Assembly (NCBI GenBank): GCA_964200075.2
Contig: CAXNAA020000566.1
Span: 1-20,128 of the forward strand
Reading direction: 5' to 3'
DNA: 20,128 bases
DNA from: Sphacelaria rigidula
Lineage: Eukaryota; Phaeophyceae; Sphacelariales
Part shown: positions 1 through 11,500 of the stretch, piece by piece
Layout of the letters: the number at the start of each line of letters is the position of its first letter
How positions within the stretch are numbered: position 1 is the first letter of the stretch
The notes under the pieces: generated by a model
The model's input: only the letters and a program-made list of their open reading frames with translations
Told to the model about the DNA's origin: nothing
Databases searched by the model: none
Made by a program: the position numbers and the translations under genes

Positions 1-6
1 GGGTGT

Positions 7-61
<55 letters not shown>
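7..61. repeat. Poly(G) homopolymer, 55 bases
   Basis: An uninterrupted G run, interrupted only at its edge by a TGT. Runs of this length are rare in genomes and are a known product of two-colour sequencing chemistry or of a collapsed assembly edge, though a real mononucleotide repeat is possible. Confidence 0.95.
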
Positions 62-62
<1 letters not shown>

Positions 63-2561
63 GAGAAGGGCAATTTGCAGCATCTTTCAATAGTCTAGGT
101 GGAGGTTTTGACGACTTGAATAAGAAGCAACACAAGAAAAATGCAAGGTTTCAATAATTTATATCAAATGATGCATGGAAGATGTGTAACCTGCCCTACG
201 TTAGTACGGAAGTCACGTGGTACATGTTGAAGAAAACTAGACATGCGAAGTGTGGAAAGTTTGGGAAGTATGCCCACGTACATAAATACGGAGGTGAAAG
301 TTCCCCCTCCGTCGTGCTTTCATTGGTGTTCGTCTCGGATAGTCGATGCATGGGTGCTGAATTCGCACACAAAATGAACCCGCGACCGCCCAGGTTACGT
401 CCTTGTCGATGCTGAACTGTACGAATTCGTACAATACATGCCATTTCCTCCGTTCACGTCCGTATAATTAATCCATCGCTGTGCATCTTGGGCGTGTACG
501 AATGAAACGCCTGTTGTAACGGCCTATTATAGAAGTTTAGAATAATACCTCTCTACGTTGAAGGTATTTTGCCCATGATCGAACATTGTGTTCAAAGTGT
601 TGAAAGTCGTGGGTCGGATACCTTGTCGAAGAATAATGTTTCGAGCCTTTGAGGTGGGGGATGTATAATTTGCGAAGTTACAGAGCAGCGAAGTATTGGT
701 ATGCTCGAGAGAAGCGTTCTCAAGATGGGTGTGGTGCTAAGGTAGCTTGTTTTTGGGACGCGATAACTTTTCATGGGGAGAAGTGAGCTCGGGACAGTTG
801 GCATTGTTGTTGACCCCAACAGGAAGTATTGCCGCTGCGTATCTTCAACACTGTGCGTCACCCTACTGAAAGGAGCCGAATTCACGTTTCCGAATCGCCA
901 AGCTCAACGGTGTCGCAAACGGCAGCTGCCAGAAATTCAGCTAGGCATGGAAAATGTCAAGACCGGATAAGAAATTCACAAATGCCCCAACGGATAATAG
1001 GTGATACGTGATGATGCACTCCCTCTCGCTTTCGCTTTCGATCTCGCTCTTGGTGGGCCTGTTTCGTTGCTTTTCGCTCGCAGTCGAAATTAGCTCTCAT
1101 GCAAGCTAGGCTCCAGGAGGTGAACAACTTGGTGAAGCTCAAGAACCCTTCTCTCCTATTACAATTGCAATCCCGGTGACGGTGACGTATTCTTGTTGCG
1201 GTGCCATGTGTGGTGTGGTACAACTACATGTTCGCCACCACTGTTTGAGGTTGAAATGGCAGTCGTTGGATGTATTTGAACGGCATGATCGCCCCAAGTA
1301 GTGGGTGGTGACATCTTTACCGCGATCTTCAGAATCAACCACACAGGGGCGGTTGGTTCAATGCAAGCAACCGTCTGTTTGGGTGTCGCAAAAAGTGTCG
1401 GCGAAAAGCAGAGCAAGATATATTTCATGTGTTTGTTGTGAACGCCTGACGAGTAAGGCTGAGATAATGCACATGGGCAGGAATAGGCTACGGCAAGAAG
1501 GCATGCATTTTGAATTTGTCGCACGGATGGCGGCTGTACGAGTGTTTCTTGAACAACGCCATGGTTCGTGGTAAATGTGGAGCACGCAATGTTGACGATA
1601 ATTTGTACCTTGAAGTTTGGAGCGGATCACGAGAGGCCTCACTCTTCGTGGACACATTGTGACGGACCACAAGCTCTAGATCCCGCCGCGCTTTTCAGGC
1701 ATCAAAACGATGGCGCACATAACGGCGTCTTCGTGAGATTGAGAGTAGCTTCGGTCATTCGCTTCAAGTTGGCCATTTTTTTATTCCGTGTGTGCTTTTG
1801 TTTGCCTCCATCACTGGCGTGTGCTTACAGCTACACGCCGATATTCTACTCAGGGATATAAAGGGCCTCAGTGGCAAGCTACTATAGAAAAGAAAGCATA
1901 TCGGGCCTCGTCGAGGGGCATTTCGGATCTTGAACGCTCCATTCATTAGTTGATCGTTTTTCATTCTCAATCGCATCCTCTACTCATGAGAACATTGTTA
2001 CATGTGAAACGATCGCCGTTCCGCCGCTCGAAGACTTGCGCGATGTATTCAGCTTTCCTCTCGTCGGAAAAAAAATGTCTCGAAGTTCCCAATACGTGGC
2101 TGTCCTCCGACACCGCTGGACCATAATAGCGACACCCGTAGCTTCGCCTTAATTCGCCGTGCTCGTGAAAATAGTTTTCAAGAAGACATGGAAGTCAACG
2201 CCAAGTGCATTGTCTGACAGCAATAACGTGTGGCACTCGACCCGACTAAAAAAATCAACAATAATCAGCATGACTGCCGACGCGTGAGCGTGATATTTAG
2301 TTTTTGTACAGGATGAAGTGCCTCAATCAACAAGCGCGAGGTCCGGCATGTAGCCGCAGCAAAAACGATCACCTAAACACCACAAGCAACGATCAACCAA
2401 TCACATAGCTGTCGTCATCCAACTGATATATTTTCCTTTTATACAGGATAAACCGCCTCAATGAACACACACGAGCACGCACACGTGGCTGCATCAAATT
2501 TAAGCAAATGCGACATCACTAGTACGATGCACAAGCGTCTCTTGAGTCAAGGTGGTCACCA

Positions 2562-2580
2562 CCCCCCCCCCCCCCCCCCC
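2562..2580. repeat. Poly(C) homopolymer, 19 bases
   Basis: Nineteen consecutive C between GGTCACCA and ATAACAAGG, in the non-coding stretch downstream of the USP gene. Confidence 0.95.
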
Positions 2581-3088
2581 ATAACAAGGCATCCCGTTCT
2601 ACGTACCGATCCGCACAGGTCTCTCCTTCGGCGTGACGGCGTGAGGTGAGATGCCATGAAACACAACACAATTTGTCCATGGGAACATTGACAGAAAACA
2701 TGGGCTCCTGACGTTAAAAGCAGCCACCGGCGGGAAATACGCCGAAATGGTTTCACTACAAAGAACCGACACACAAGGTCCACAGCACCATAAGGGAGTA
2801 AAAACACGCACCCAACGTACCATCAAGCCAAGTCGAGCAACCCCACTCCCCCTTTCCTCTTTCCTTGCGCAAACCCCTCCCTCTCTCTCACTCTCTCGTA
2901 GCACCCGCAGTTCGACCGTACCAGGAAGTAGCTAAGGGATCGATCCCCTGCGCGCACAAACAAGTGGCAGACCACTTCGCCCATGGCAAGAGCACCCGCG
3001 CTGGAGTAAAAAAAAAAATTAAAGCCCAAGGACATGACTAGGCCCAAACACTTCGCGCAACACAACCAACGCTATACGCCGCCAACAC

Positions 3089-4251
3089 TCAAATAGTCAT
3101 GTTGATGACATTGCTCGGAGTAAGCCTTCTTCGTCGGTAGAAAAGTACGTACGCTGCCTCCGACACGATCTTGTCTGGCGCCCATTCCTGGAAAAAAGGC
3201 AAGAAATATTCAAACGTCACGATAGGTGTGACAATGGGCCGAATAACAAATACCAGTACCAACCTCACTACGGGGACGGCTCAACTAGCTACCATTATAG
3301 AAGCAAGACAACTCGAAGCACGACCGCACCCGTGCGAATCTGAACATCCGTGCGCGGCCAAGACATCTACTGCGGATCGCTGCGCTTGCATGACAGTGGT
3401 AGCCAAACACCCGGCGTCAAATGCCAGGAAAAAAAGTGAATCAAAGCAGCTACTGTAAACAAAACCCCGAAACAACCGAGGTGGGTGAATCGCGTCAAAA
3501 AGCAGAAGCGATAGAAACGTCGGGCAAAGCACTCCCGTCATAGTCTCGTTTCCAGTCTTGACGAGCACGTCCATCAAGGCGTCCAAGGTACAATTCTCAA
3601 GTGTTGGGATCTGGGCTCATTCAAGCTCGCAAGCTACCGCACGTGAGCAACAAACGAAGCTCAACCGCATGATATCCGTGTCGACATACCCCTGCGCTGC
3701 ATCATAATATATCCCCTTTACCCCATCTCCCCAATACCTTCAGTACTTGGTTTCACGAGTCGAGACACTGCTGGATTCTCACCTCCACAAACTCGTCGTC
3801 GAAATGAAGCCACGGGTGCTCCAGCCCCCAACCCGTCACCTCTTCCACCCCATCTTTGCTGCACGGAGAAGATCGACAACAAGCCGTGTAGTGCCCCCCT
3901 GCCATCCCGCCTCCCATGTGATTGAGTACTCCATATAGATCGTAGACCATACCTCCCTGTCCCCCACCCGCCTGCGGAAAGGCAAAGAGTCCGTCCGAAG
4001 ATGGATGGCATGAAGCAGCGTCAAGAGGGGTATGGGGGACGAAACATGGGCCTACCTACAGCAGCGACAGCGACATATTTTCATTTAGCGATGACAAAAC
4101 TTCGCTTTAATGCACACGAGTACATTCGACGTTCAAGCGACCACAAATTCCAAGTCCGCAACACAAAAGACGCGTTCGATTTTACTGGGCGAGATCTTTG
4201 AGGTTTCTCTCCACCGGAAGTCGACGCGCTGAGAAAGTACTCGTGTGCTTC

Positions 4252-4289
<38 letters not shown>

Positions 4290-7200
4290 CATCAGTCAGC
4301 AGTTGAAAAGTGGCTTCGCTTCTCGACACGGATACAATAGTATGCATCTCGCGCAAAATGCAGTGGACTGTTTGAACGTCTTCACCTGATTTTTATGCGC
4401 AGAGTTGGAGGAGACGAAGCCGGACATATCCAGGCCTGAGTGAGGAAAAACAACAAGAGTCCTTATCTTCTCTCTCCATCGGGCGGAGCACTGGAAGCGC
4501 TTGATGTGAATCACCTTCGATATACGAGCAATGGCATAGCGCGAAATAGGATATGCAAAAACACTCAATCTGTCGAGGCATGTGAGATCTCTAGCGCGGT
4601 GACTTGTAGCTAAGCTCGAGGCGAGGACGCTCGCCTCGTGCATTCATTGCATGCTCAACAGCTCCCGACACATCCAACGATTGAGTATGCTGCGATACAT
4701 GCAGACCAACTCTAGCTAGGGGTGATAGACCTCCGCGATACAACAAGCAACGGCGCACAGCACGCACCCGCGAAGGCCAAGTGACATCTTCCAACTCGTG
4801 AGCGAGCTATTATACGTGGAAGTACCTTCTACGCCGAAGCCAACACCACGTGTCCGAATGTAAAATGTTGAGAGGGTGTTTTTGCAACGGAAGCTCACCA
4901 GCACATCTGGCATCTTCCAGAGTTCAGTCTTCGTTATTCCTCTTCTATGCGCCTGACACGTCGAACAGTACCACGAATCCTCCTCCTCCAATGTCTCCTC
5001 GCGAGTGTAGGCATCCAAACATTGCTCCAAAGTAAGCCCTGACAAAACAGACTGCGACGAGGATCGAAATACAGAATCCCGCGGACATATCCTTCAGATC
5101 ACAGCACGGTTTGAAAACTAGGAAGACATATCGGCGGGTCCTCTCCGGTAGCCCCCCCATTGACAGTAAAACATTAGTACGGATGACGGCCAACACATTT
5201 CAAGGGTCACCGATGATGTGTTCCCGCGTGGTTGTTTCACTACTAGGCAAACACGTTCAGGTCGAAACTCACCACGACCGCAATATACGGTACAGGGACA
5301 CACACACGATTTCGACAACAACAACAACGACAACGACATGCATGCTTCGAAACTCACCCACAAGTATAGTAGAGTGTAGGGAACGCTGTATGTATACAAC
5401 GATGGACTGCATCGTGGCGTCTTGTGTTTTCACAAACACCCATTGCTGCTGTAAGATTCGCCGAAACAATCGAGATTGTATGCCACCAATATGCACCCGT
5501 GTATCTCGGAACCAGCCCACGAGATTCCACAATGGCCATCGACGGCGGCCAGCTACGTGTCCTTGGAAAAGAGTCTAAGCTCTGATTCAAATCATGTTGA
5601 GCTCTTACACTTACATGCGCGTTGTTCTCTAGCTCCACGCAGGAGGGGTGATTATAGATGCGGGCACGAATGTTGAAGTAGTCCCGCCCGCCATCCTTCC
5701 ACTCGAGAGCTATGGTCAGCTACGTCACGCCACAAACGAGCACAAAGATGAGCACACGAGAGGTGACGAAATGAGATGGCGCATGGCCCAGATATCGAAC
5801 AACACCAACAACTTTGGATTGTACTGGCGCCAAAGCCAAAGGTTATGGACTGTACGGAGCACATGGCAGTCACCAAGATTCTCCGGACGTTCCGTGCTAT
5901 TGACTACGGAGTGATGTGTATTATGTACACATGTATACCATGCTGATAGCTGACAGCACCGTGGCAAATATGCGACATGCGCGCCGCGACAGTAGAGCTC
6001 CGCAATCGAGTCAGCGTGCATGATGACGTGGTTAGCGATGCACAAGGGGTTTCAGCACTTCCGCGTGCATGCATGTGCGATTCTTCGGGATGGAAACAAT
6101 AGAGGCGTGACCTCACCTTCGAACAGAGGACAGAAGAAGCCGTCCTCCACCTATCTGGTCTGAGCTCCATCGCACCCGCGTCCGAGAGCGGGTTTTGTTT
6201 CGGCACGATTTTTATCGTGAACGGCAGGAGGTCTGCTAGTCTGTCATCTGATATCCCGCTCTCCAAACCCACAACCGCCCGCGCAATCCATGCCGCCGTC
6301 ACATGTGGTCGCTTGCTGTTGATATCAGCGGGAGGGTGTTCGTGTCATATTTCGAGTCACCACCAGAAGTGATCACCCCATCCGAAAACTGGCGCGATTG
6401 ACAGCTAGCGCCCGCAGCAATGTATATTTTTGCCGTGCTGTAGCTTTGCGAGGGCTTTTACTTTACTCCTGGCGCGTCATGCACACCACTAACCACTAGC
6501 CGACGGATCGTGTTTGATGTTGTGGACCACTTTCGTGTTGCAATATTAGTCATCGTAGCGGCAACCAATTTCACACACATGCAGTGACACAAAAAAAGGA
6601 GAAAGGTTGTATATGCACGCCACAAATATTGCCCCAAAGGAGATGACGTCCATGATGTCCATGATCCACACCAACACCGCTGGACACCTACCTCGCTCCG
6701 GCGGCGGCTTTGGCCATTTTGTCCCCCATCCCCGCCTTAAAATTCCTGCTGCCGCTGGATGCCGCAACGAATCTAGACGCCTGCTGTACTACTAGTCGCC
6801 ATAAATATCTTGCGGATGCCAAGGAAGGGCACTGCACGTGAAACGGCAAGCCGAACAGGTGCTGCAACGCCAGAGGGGAGAGGGGAGAAAACCCGACCGG
6901 AGGGGGGCGGAAGGGGGCATCGGATTAGAAAATTATCAGAGTGGTCGTGGGCATCAAGCTATTTTCGGTATCTTGTGAGTCTGAATTCAGCAGTACTGCA
7001 CGAGCTGGAACGTACTCACAGCTTCAAGAGGGCAGCAACGTCTTCATTGCCTGTGGGAGGTACGCAAGCTTGAGAGCAAACTTTGAACGTGGGCGAAACA
7101 AGATGCCGTGCGGCAACAGAGGATCCGAAGGCAACATTTCCGAACGAAAAAGCACACCGAACGACTAACGAACGATGGTTGTGATAGGTCGTATCACGTA

Positions 7201-8487
7201 GGCAGGACAAACCGCGTAACACGCACTTTCTCCTTGACATATCCCACCCCCTGATGCTCTCTCGTGCTCCGTACGCTCCCGTCGCCCTCGTGGACCAACT
7301 CGTACGCCCCATCCCTAAAGGCGATGGACAGAGAGGGGGCAAGAAGATGAGGTTGCACGCTTGCACGTCGCTGGTTCAGCGCACATTTACGACCAACTAA
7401 ACGTAGGCCGCGGCACGAACGCACTGTAGTCAGCAGTTACTGTGCGGCCGACTCCGACAGCACTCAAGTATTACGAAATACATCCCAGAGCCGTTTTATG
7501 CCATTCGACAATCAACAACACGCATCCTATATCGAGAAAGTGTAGCAGACGGTCTCGCAAAAGCAGCGCTACAAGACAACATTACATCACAACATCACCG
7601 ACCGCGAAAGGGCAGCGGTCAGCGGTCACATAAGTCACGGATGATGATGAGGCAGAGTGTCTTGAGTGTTCATCAAACAGACCGAACGTATGCCACTATA
7701 AGAGCATCCGACCATCGAACGTGCGCAGAGCAGCAGAGGATCACTCACTGGACACGATGCACAGTAACCGTTCCCGGTTTTTTTTGTCGTTCTTGTACAT
7801 GCTTCGAAAACCCAACATGGAGTACGGTGATTCGCCCTCACCTACTGGAATTTCGTACGCTCGCGGCCGCCGCTCTGTGGGTTCGGCTGTGGACGACGGG
7901 TACCTCCAACAACCGTTCCACCGCTGTTGTCTGAGGTTCGGAGGGGAAAAAATGACGTCAAGGCAAGGTACATCTTCCAGCAACCTCAGCAAGGGATACC
8001 ACGAGGGAGGGAGTTGCAAAATGTGACGCGGTTGTCACTGGACCACGGAACACGACAGTAGCTGGACGGTGGAGTATAGGGCAGTGAACGCGCAGCACTG
8101 CAGTGGACAACAAAGCAACCTTCATAGCAACGACCAGCCCATGCGGGCGTAATGCATACCGGTGAAGATCCATAACGCGTGGGGGAACATGTCAATTCGT
8201 TCAATGTGGGTGAACCCGTCCGTGTCGAGCGATCAGAGATATTTACTTTTCTTGCCTGGGAGTAGAGGGGTGCAAGCTTGTTATCTCTCCATTCCTGCTC
8301 GCCATATTGTTCGTCCACTTTGCTGGTGTAGTTATCGAAGTGTACCGTCAACAAGAGCTCTGTTCTTCTCCTACTCGGACTGGGTGGGCTGCGATTGCTG
8401 GACAACGACCTCCCGTCTCTCCTGGACCGTTTCCCATGATGGTCGATCTTGTACGTACATGCACAAATACACCGTAAACACACAGCG

Positions 8488-8525
<38 letters not shown>

Positions 8526-11500
8526 GAACGGTGCGCACGGTCAAGACATCTGGGCGTGACCGAATACATTTCAAACGGTACCTGCTCATGACAAAAAACA
8601 CACGCCAATCTGTACATGTGATTGACGTTACAAGGCTTACACGGGACTGACGTTACAAGGTTATACGGAGTAGCTTTGCTTGAAAAAAGGTGACCGATTG
8701 AAATGAACAAACAGGCCAGCACAACGCATCTGTTCCGAGTGCGAAGGGGGCAAGCGAAGGGGGGTAAAAAGCGTGCCGCAGTGTGTAGCCATAACTCCCG
8801 AACACAACACTCACGTCCACCACGGTAGCAGGGAACCAATTCCCTTGGTAGTCGAGCGCGTCCAGCCTCCAGCCAATTTCGACCTCTTCGAGCTTGGAAG
8901 GCAACCTACCCATGCACCTCTCATCGGGACTACGGCGGTCCATCTGAGAATTGGCAGGCCTGTTTAGTCCAGGTTCAAAGCGGGAGCGGGAGAGGGGGTG
9001 GGGGGAGTGGGGAGGGGGGGAGGGGGGAGCACGCAAGAACAAAGTCAATTCCAAGGCGGGGGTCGAAATGCCATTCGTCATGCAGCATACTCAACGAAAG
9101 AGAAAGCACGAGAACACAGCGTGTATTGATCATGGCACGCAGGTATGGTAGAGAGTAGAGATGCATATGTGGCTTTCCATCGTGACCATCCAGGAACTAA
9201 ATAACTCCAACAAGACTACACCGAACAGTCCTACAAACAAATGCGAAGAAGGCGGTTAGGAACGTATTGGGACCGATCGAGGTTCGGGACTTCGCCACAC
9301 CCAAAAAGTACGCGCCCTGCTAGTCTAGTAGCCATCACTCGAGAATCGTCGAGTAAAAGACAATGCCCTACGCAACGACGCCTGACAAAATAAGGTAGCA
9401 TCTTCAACCTGTATCGTTCGTTGGGATCTAATTCGGGTTTGTCCAGTTTGTCTGTCCATTGCGCCCGCCGTGTCGTACAGTTGAGCATTCACCTGTCATC
9501 GTCATCCAAGTCCGTGTCCTCCTCGTCTTCGCTCCCGGAACCACCACCGTTGACCTCAGCATCACATGCCAAACCCGTCGGCGTCTCCGCCGTGTCACGC
9601 GCGCCATCACAATGACCGTTTCCGTTCGAGCCTCCTACTACCACCGTTACATCCTCCACCGAATAGGATGTCTCCACAGGGCCGTGGTGTGTCCCGTTCG
9701 CCACTGGAACGGACACACTCGCTGGGGGTGCCGTCCGCTCTACACTCGACAACGCGCCTGGCACCGCAGCAGCGATGGTGGAATCACCAGCAGCGCTTCG
9801 TGCTTGTTCCCCAGTTGGCGCAAGTGGGGCTGCAGCTGCAGCTACGTCGGAGACTCGCGGCGACGCCCGTTTATCGACCTTGCTAGCTCTCGAGGCCTGA
9901 CAAAGCAGAGACATGTCATACACATTTACACGTGTGACTGGGCATGTTTTTGTACAGAGAGCACAGCACATCGACGTGCTTGGCACGGCAAGAACGCACA
10001 TGTCACTGATACGTGTTGAATAACGGAGCTACCATGACTACGGGCGATAGTAGGGCTCGCACCCACTTTGCACCGACCCTCGTATACTCATTCTTGACCA
10101 CCTACACCAGGGGAAGGGTAAGGATACCACGCGACGGGCGCACACCACGGACAAGTGGTGACTAACAGGTGATACGAAAAAAGGTAGAGGGCAGGATAAG
10201 ATACCACACACCTGGTCACTTTTGGACCACAAACAGCGGAAGGATGTACCGCAATATACGACGCTCAATTTCAGGGTAGGCAGGCAATTGCCCAAAACAG
10301 TCGCAAAAACATTCGTCACGGCAAACGTGGCAGATATGCCTGTTCTAGAGCACTTCTCTTGGACGTCAGCCCTTGGCTAAACCTGGCGAAGTTGGTGAAT
10401 ATTTCTGGCGATTCCCAAGGACGCGAAACGTTATCTTTCCGCTCTGACAACAATTACAAAACGTTTTCGAGCTCACGAGGAGGGTATGGGGGGCACTTAT
10501 TTATTGCTCGCTCCTTGCTACAATACAACAATTACAAAACGTGATCGAGCTCTTCCCACAATACATACTTGACAAAAGCTACTCCAGAGTATCGCAAGTT
10601 TTTCGAACTCCGAGCGCTCGCCGACGTGCGGTCCGGCTGCCGAGCTCGTTCACGATAGAAAATTCGAGTATTGAAACCATAACCGGGCACACACAACGCC
10701 AGATACAATGCCAAAAGGGAGGAGCCATGCATGGGCACCCCGAGATACTTCCGATCCACGGTAATCCATCCTTTCCCACAACACCACAACAACCACTACC
10801 GCCCGACACCCGCCCTCCTCCCCGAGCACGCAGACATGACTGGTCACTGCACTCGACCGTCGTTTTGGGCAGTCAGCGGTACCTCTCTTGTGCTTGAGCG
10901 TAGAAAAGACGGTAGCTCAGCCCCTCGCAGTTGGGCAAATATTGACCGCATATGTAATACGCACACCGCAGTACGGCGCAATAACACGGAGGCGCATTGA
11001 CGCAAAATGAAGCCGTCTCATACAACTACGCCACTGTACTGTATGGTTGGCCGTAACTGCGATGAGCTGGCGGAAGACAGAAGCGACAGGGCAGGGGACG
11101 TTGCATGATCCAACGGGGGACACCACAACCGTGCCTCATTGTGACGTTGCAGACACCAATAAGAAGCGAAACATTACCTCCAGTCCTACCCCAATAAGAA
11201 GCGCAACCGTGCCTGGGGTCAGCATCCCGGTGGCGGTTGTGTTTGTGCATACCAGTATAGTACATATAATACACAATAAGTGTTTCAAGGTGCACGTGTG
11301 TGGATGAATACTGGCTTTCGCTACTCTACGGCACGAAGCCCGGTTACGTTTGTCCGTGCTCGAGCTGTCGATCACTGGTACATTGTGGAGCCCAAGTTGC
11401 GCTGGGCATGACTCGGCACAAAGAGTCGCCTAGAGTTTGGACATCGGAGCGCGCGCGGTTCTTGGAGGTATTCTTGCACCAGCGTCACCCGTGGAAAGAG

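Larger units (their letters stand above)
1..3088. other. About 3.1 kb downstream of the USP gene with no supportable gene
   Basis: The frames here are short, overlap on both strands, lack recognisable motifs and look like chance. One 65-codon plus frame at 773-970 reads somewhat protein-like (GTVGIVVDPNRKY) but has no family match I can name. The segment next to 3088 should contain the 3' untranslated region and poly(A) site of the USP gene; no clear AATAAA was found close to the stop. The notable contents are a 55-base G run at the start, a 19-base C run at 2562-2580 and a weak direct repeat at about 2307 and 2442. Confidence 0.6.
3089..5719 (-). other. Exons 20-24: USP catalytic domain, C-terminal half (second zinc pair, His box, Asp, stop)
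   Basis: Exon 20 (5719-5615) reads [16 protein letters not shown]. Exon 21 (5051-4899) reads [20 protein letters not shown], then [10 protein letters not shown] (second zinc CxxC) and [10 protein letters not shown] second acceptor 13 nt inside, at 5038, is possible for exon 21 but breaks phase. Exon 22 (4514-4386) reads VIHIKRFQC and [13 protein letters not shown], the strand that contacts ubiquitin's tail in USPs. Exon 23 (3971-3783) carries [20 protein letters not shown] (catalytic His codon 3893-3891) and [10 protein letters not shown] (Asp codons 3800-3795). Exon 24 (3187-3089) reads [19 protein letters not shown], the usual last strand of the fold, and stops about a dozen residues later. 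No extra C-terminal domain follows. Confidence 0.95.

Noticed and set aside
773-970. 65-codon plus frame containing GTVGIVVDPNRKY
   Set aside because: It has an ATG and looks mildly protein-like, but it is short, isolated, overlapped by frames on both strands, and matches no family I can name.
1159-1524. 121-codon minus-strand frame
   Set aside because: Length is within what chance gives here, overlapping frames exist on both strands, and there is no conserved block or splice context.
7016-7366. 116-codon minus frame overlapping exon 18
   Set aside because: It is the wrong frame across exon 18. Only the frame reading [12 protein letters not shown] keeps phase with exons 17 and 19.
8162-8650. 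162-codon plus-strand frame with a poly-Thr run
   Set aside because: Antisense to exon 16 and through the (AAC)12 repeat; no recognisable motif.
8348-8839. 163-codon minus-strand frame with a poly-Cys run
   Set aside because: It reads through the (GTT)12 repeat and intron 15 in a frame different from exon 16. The Cys run is the repeat, not a protein motif.
9459-10019. 186-codon plus-strand open frame
   Set aside because: It lies antisense to exon 14 of the USP gene and extends into its flanking introns. The residue content is a mirror of the minus-strand codon bias, with no domain.
10094-10132. Possible 13-codon exon ([13 protein letters not shown]) in intron 13
   Set aside because: Splice sites are present, but exons 13 and 14 already join in phase 0 and the segment has no family match. 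Left unplaced.
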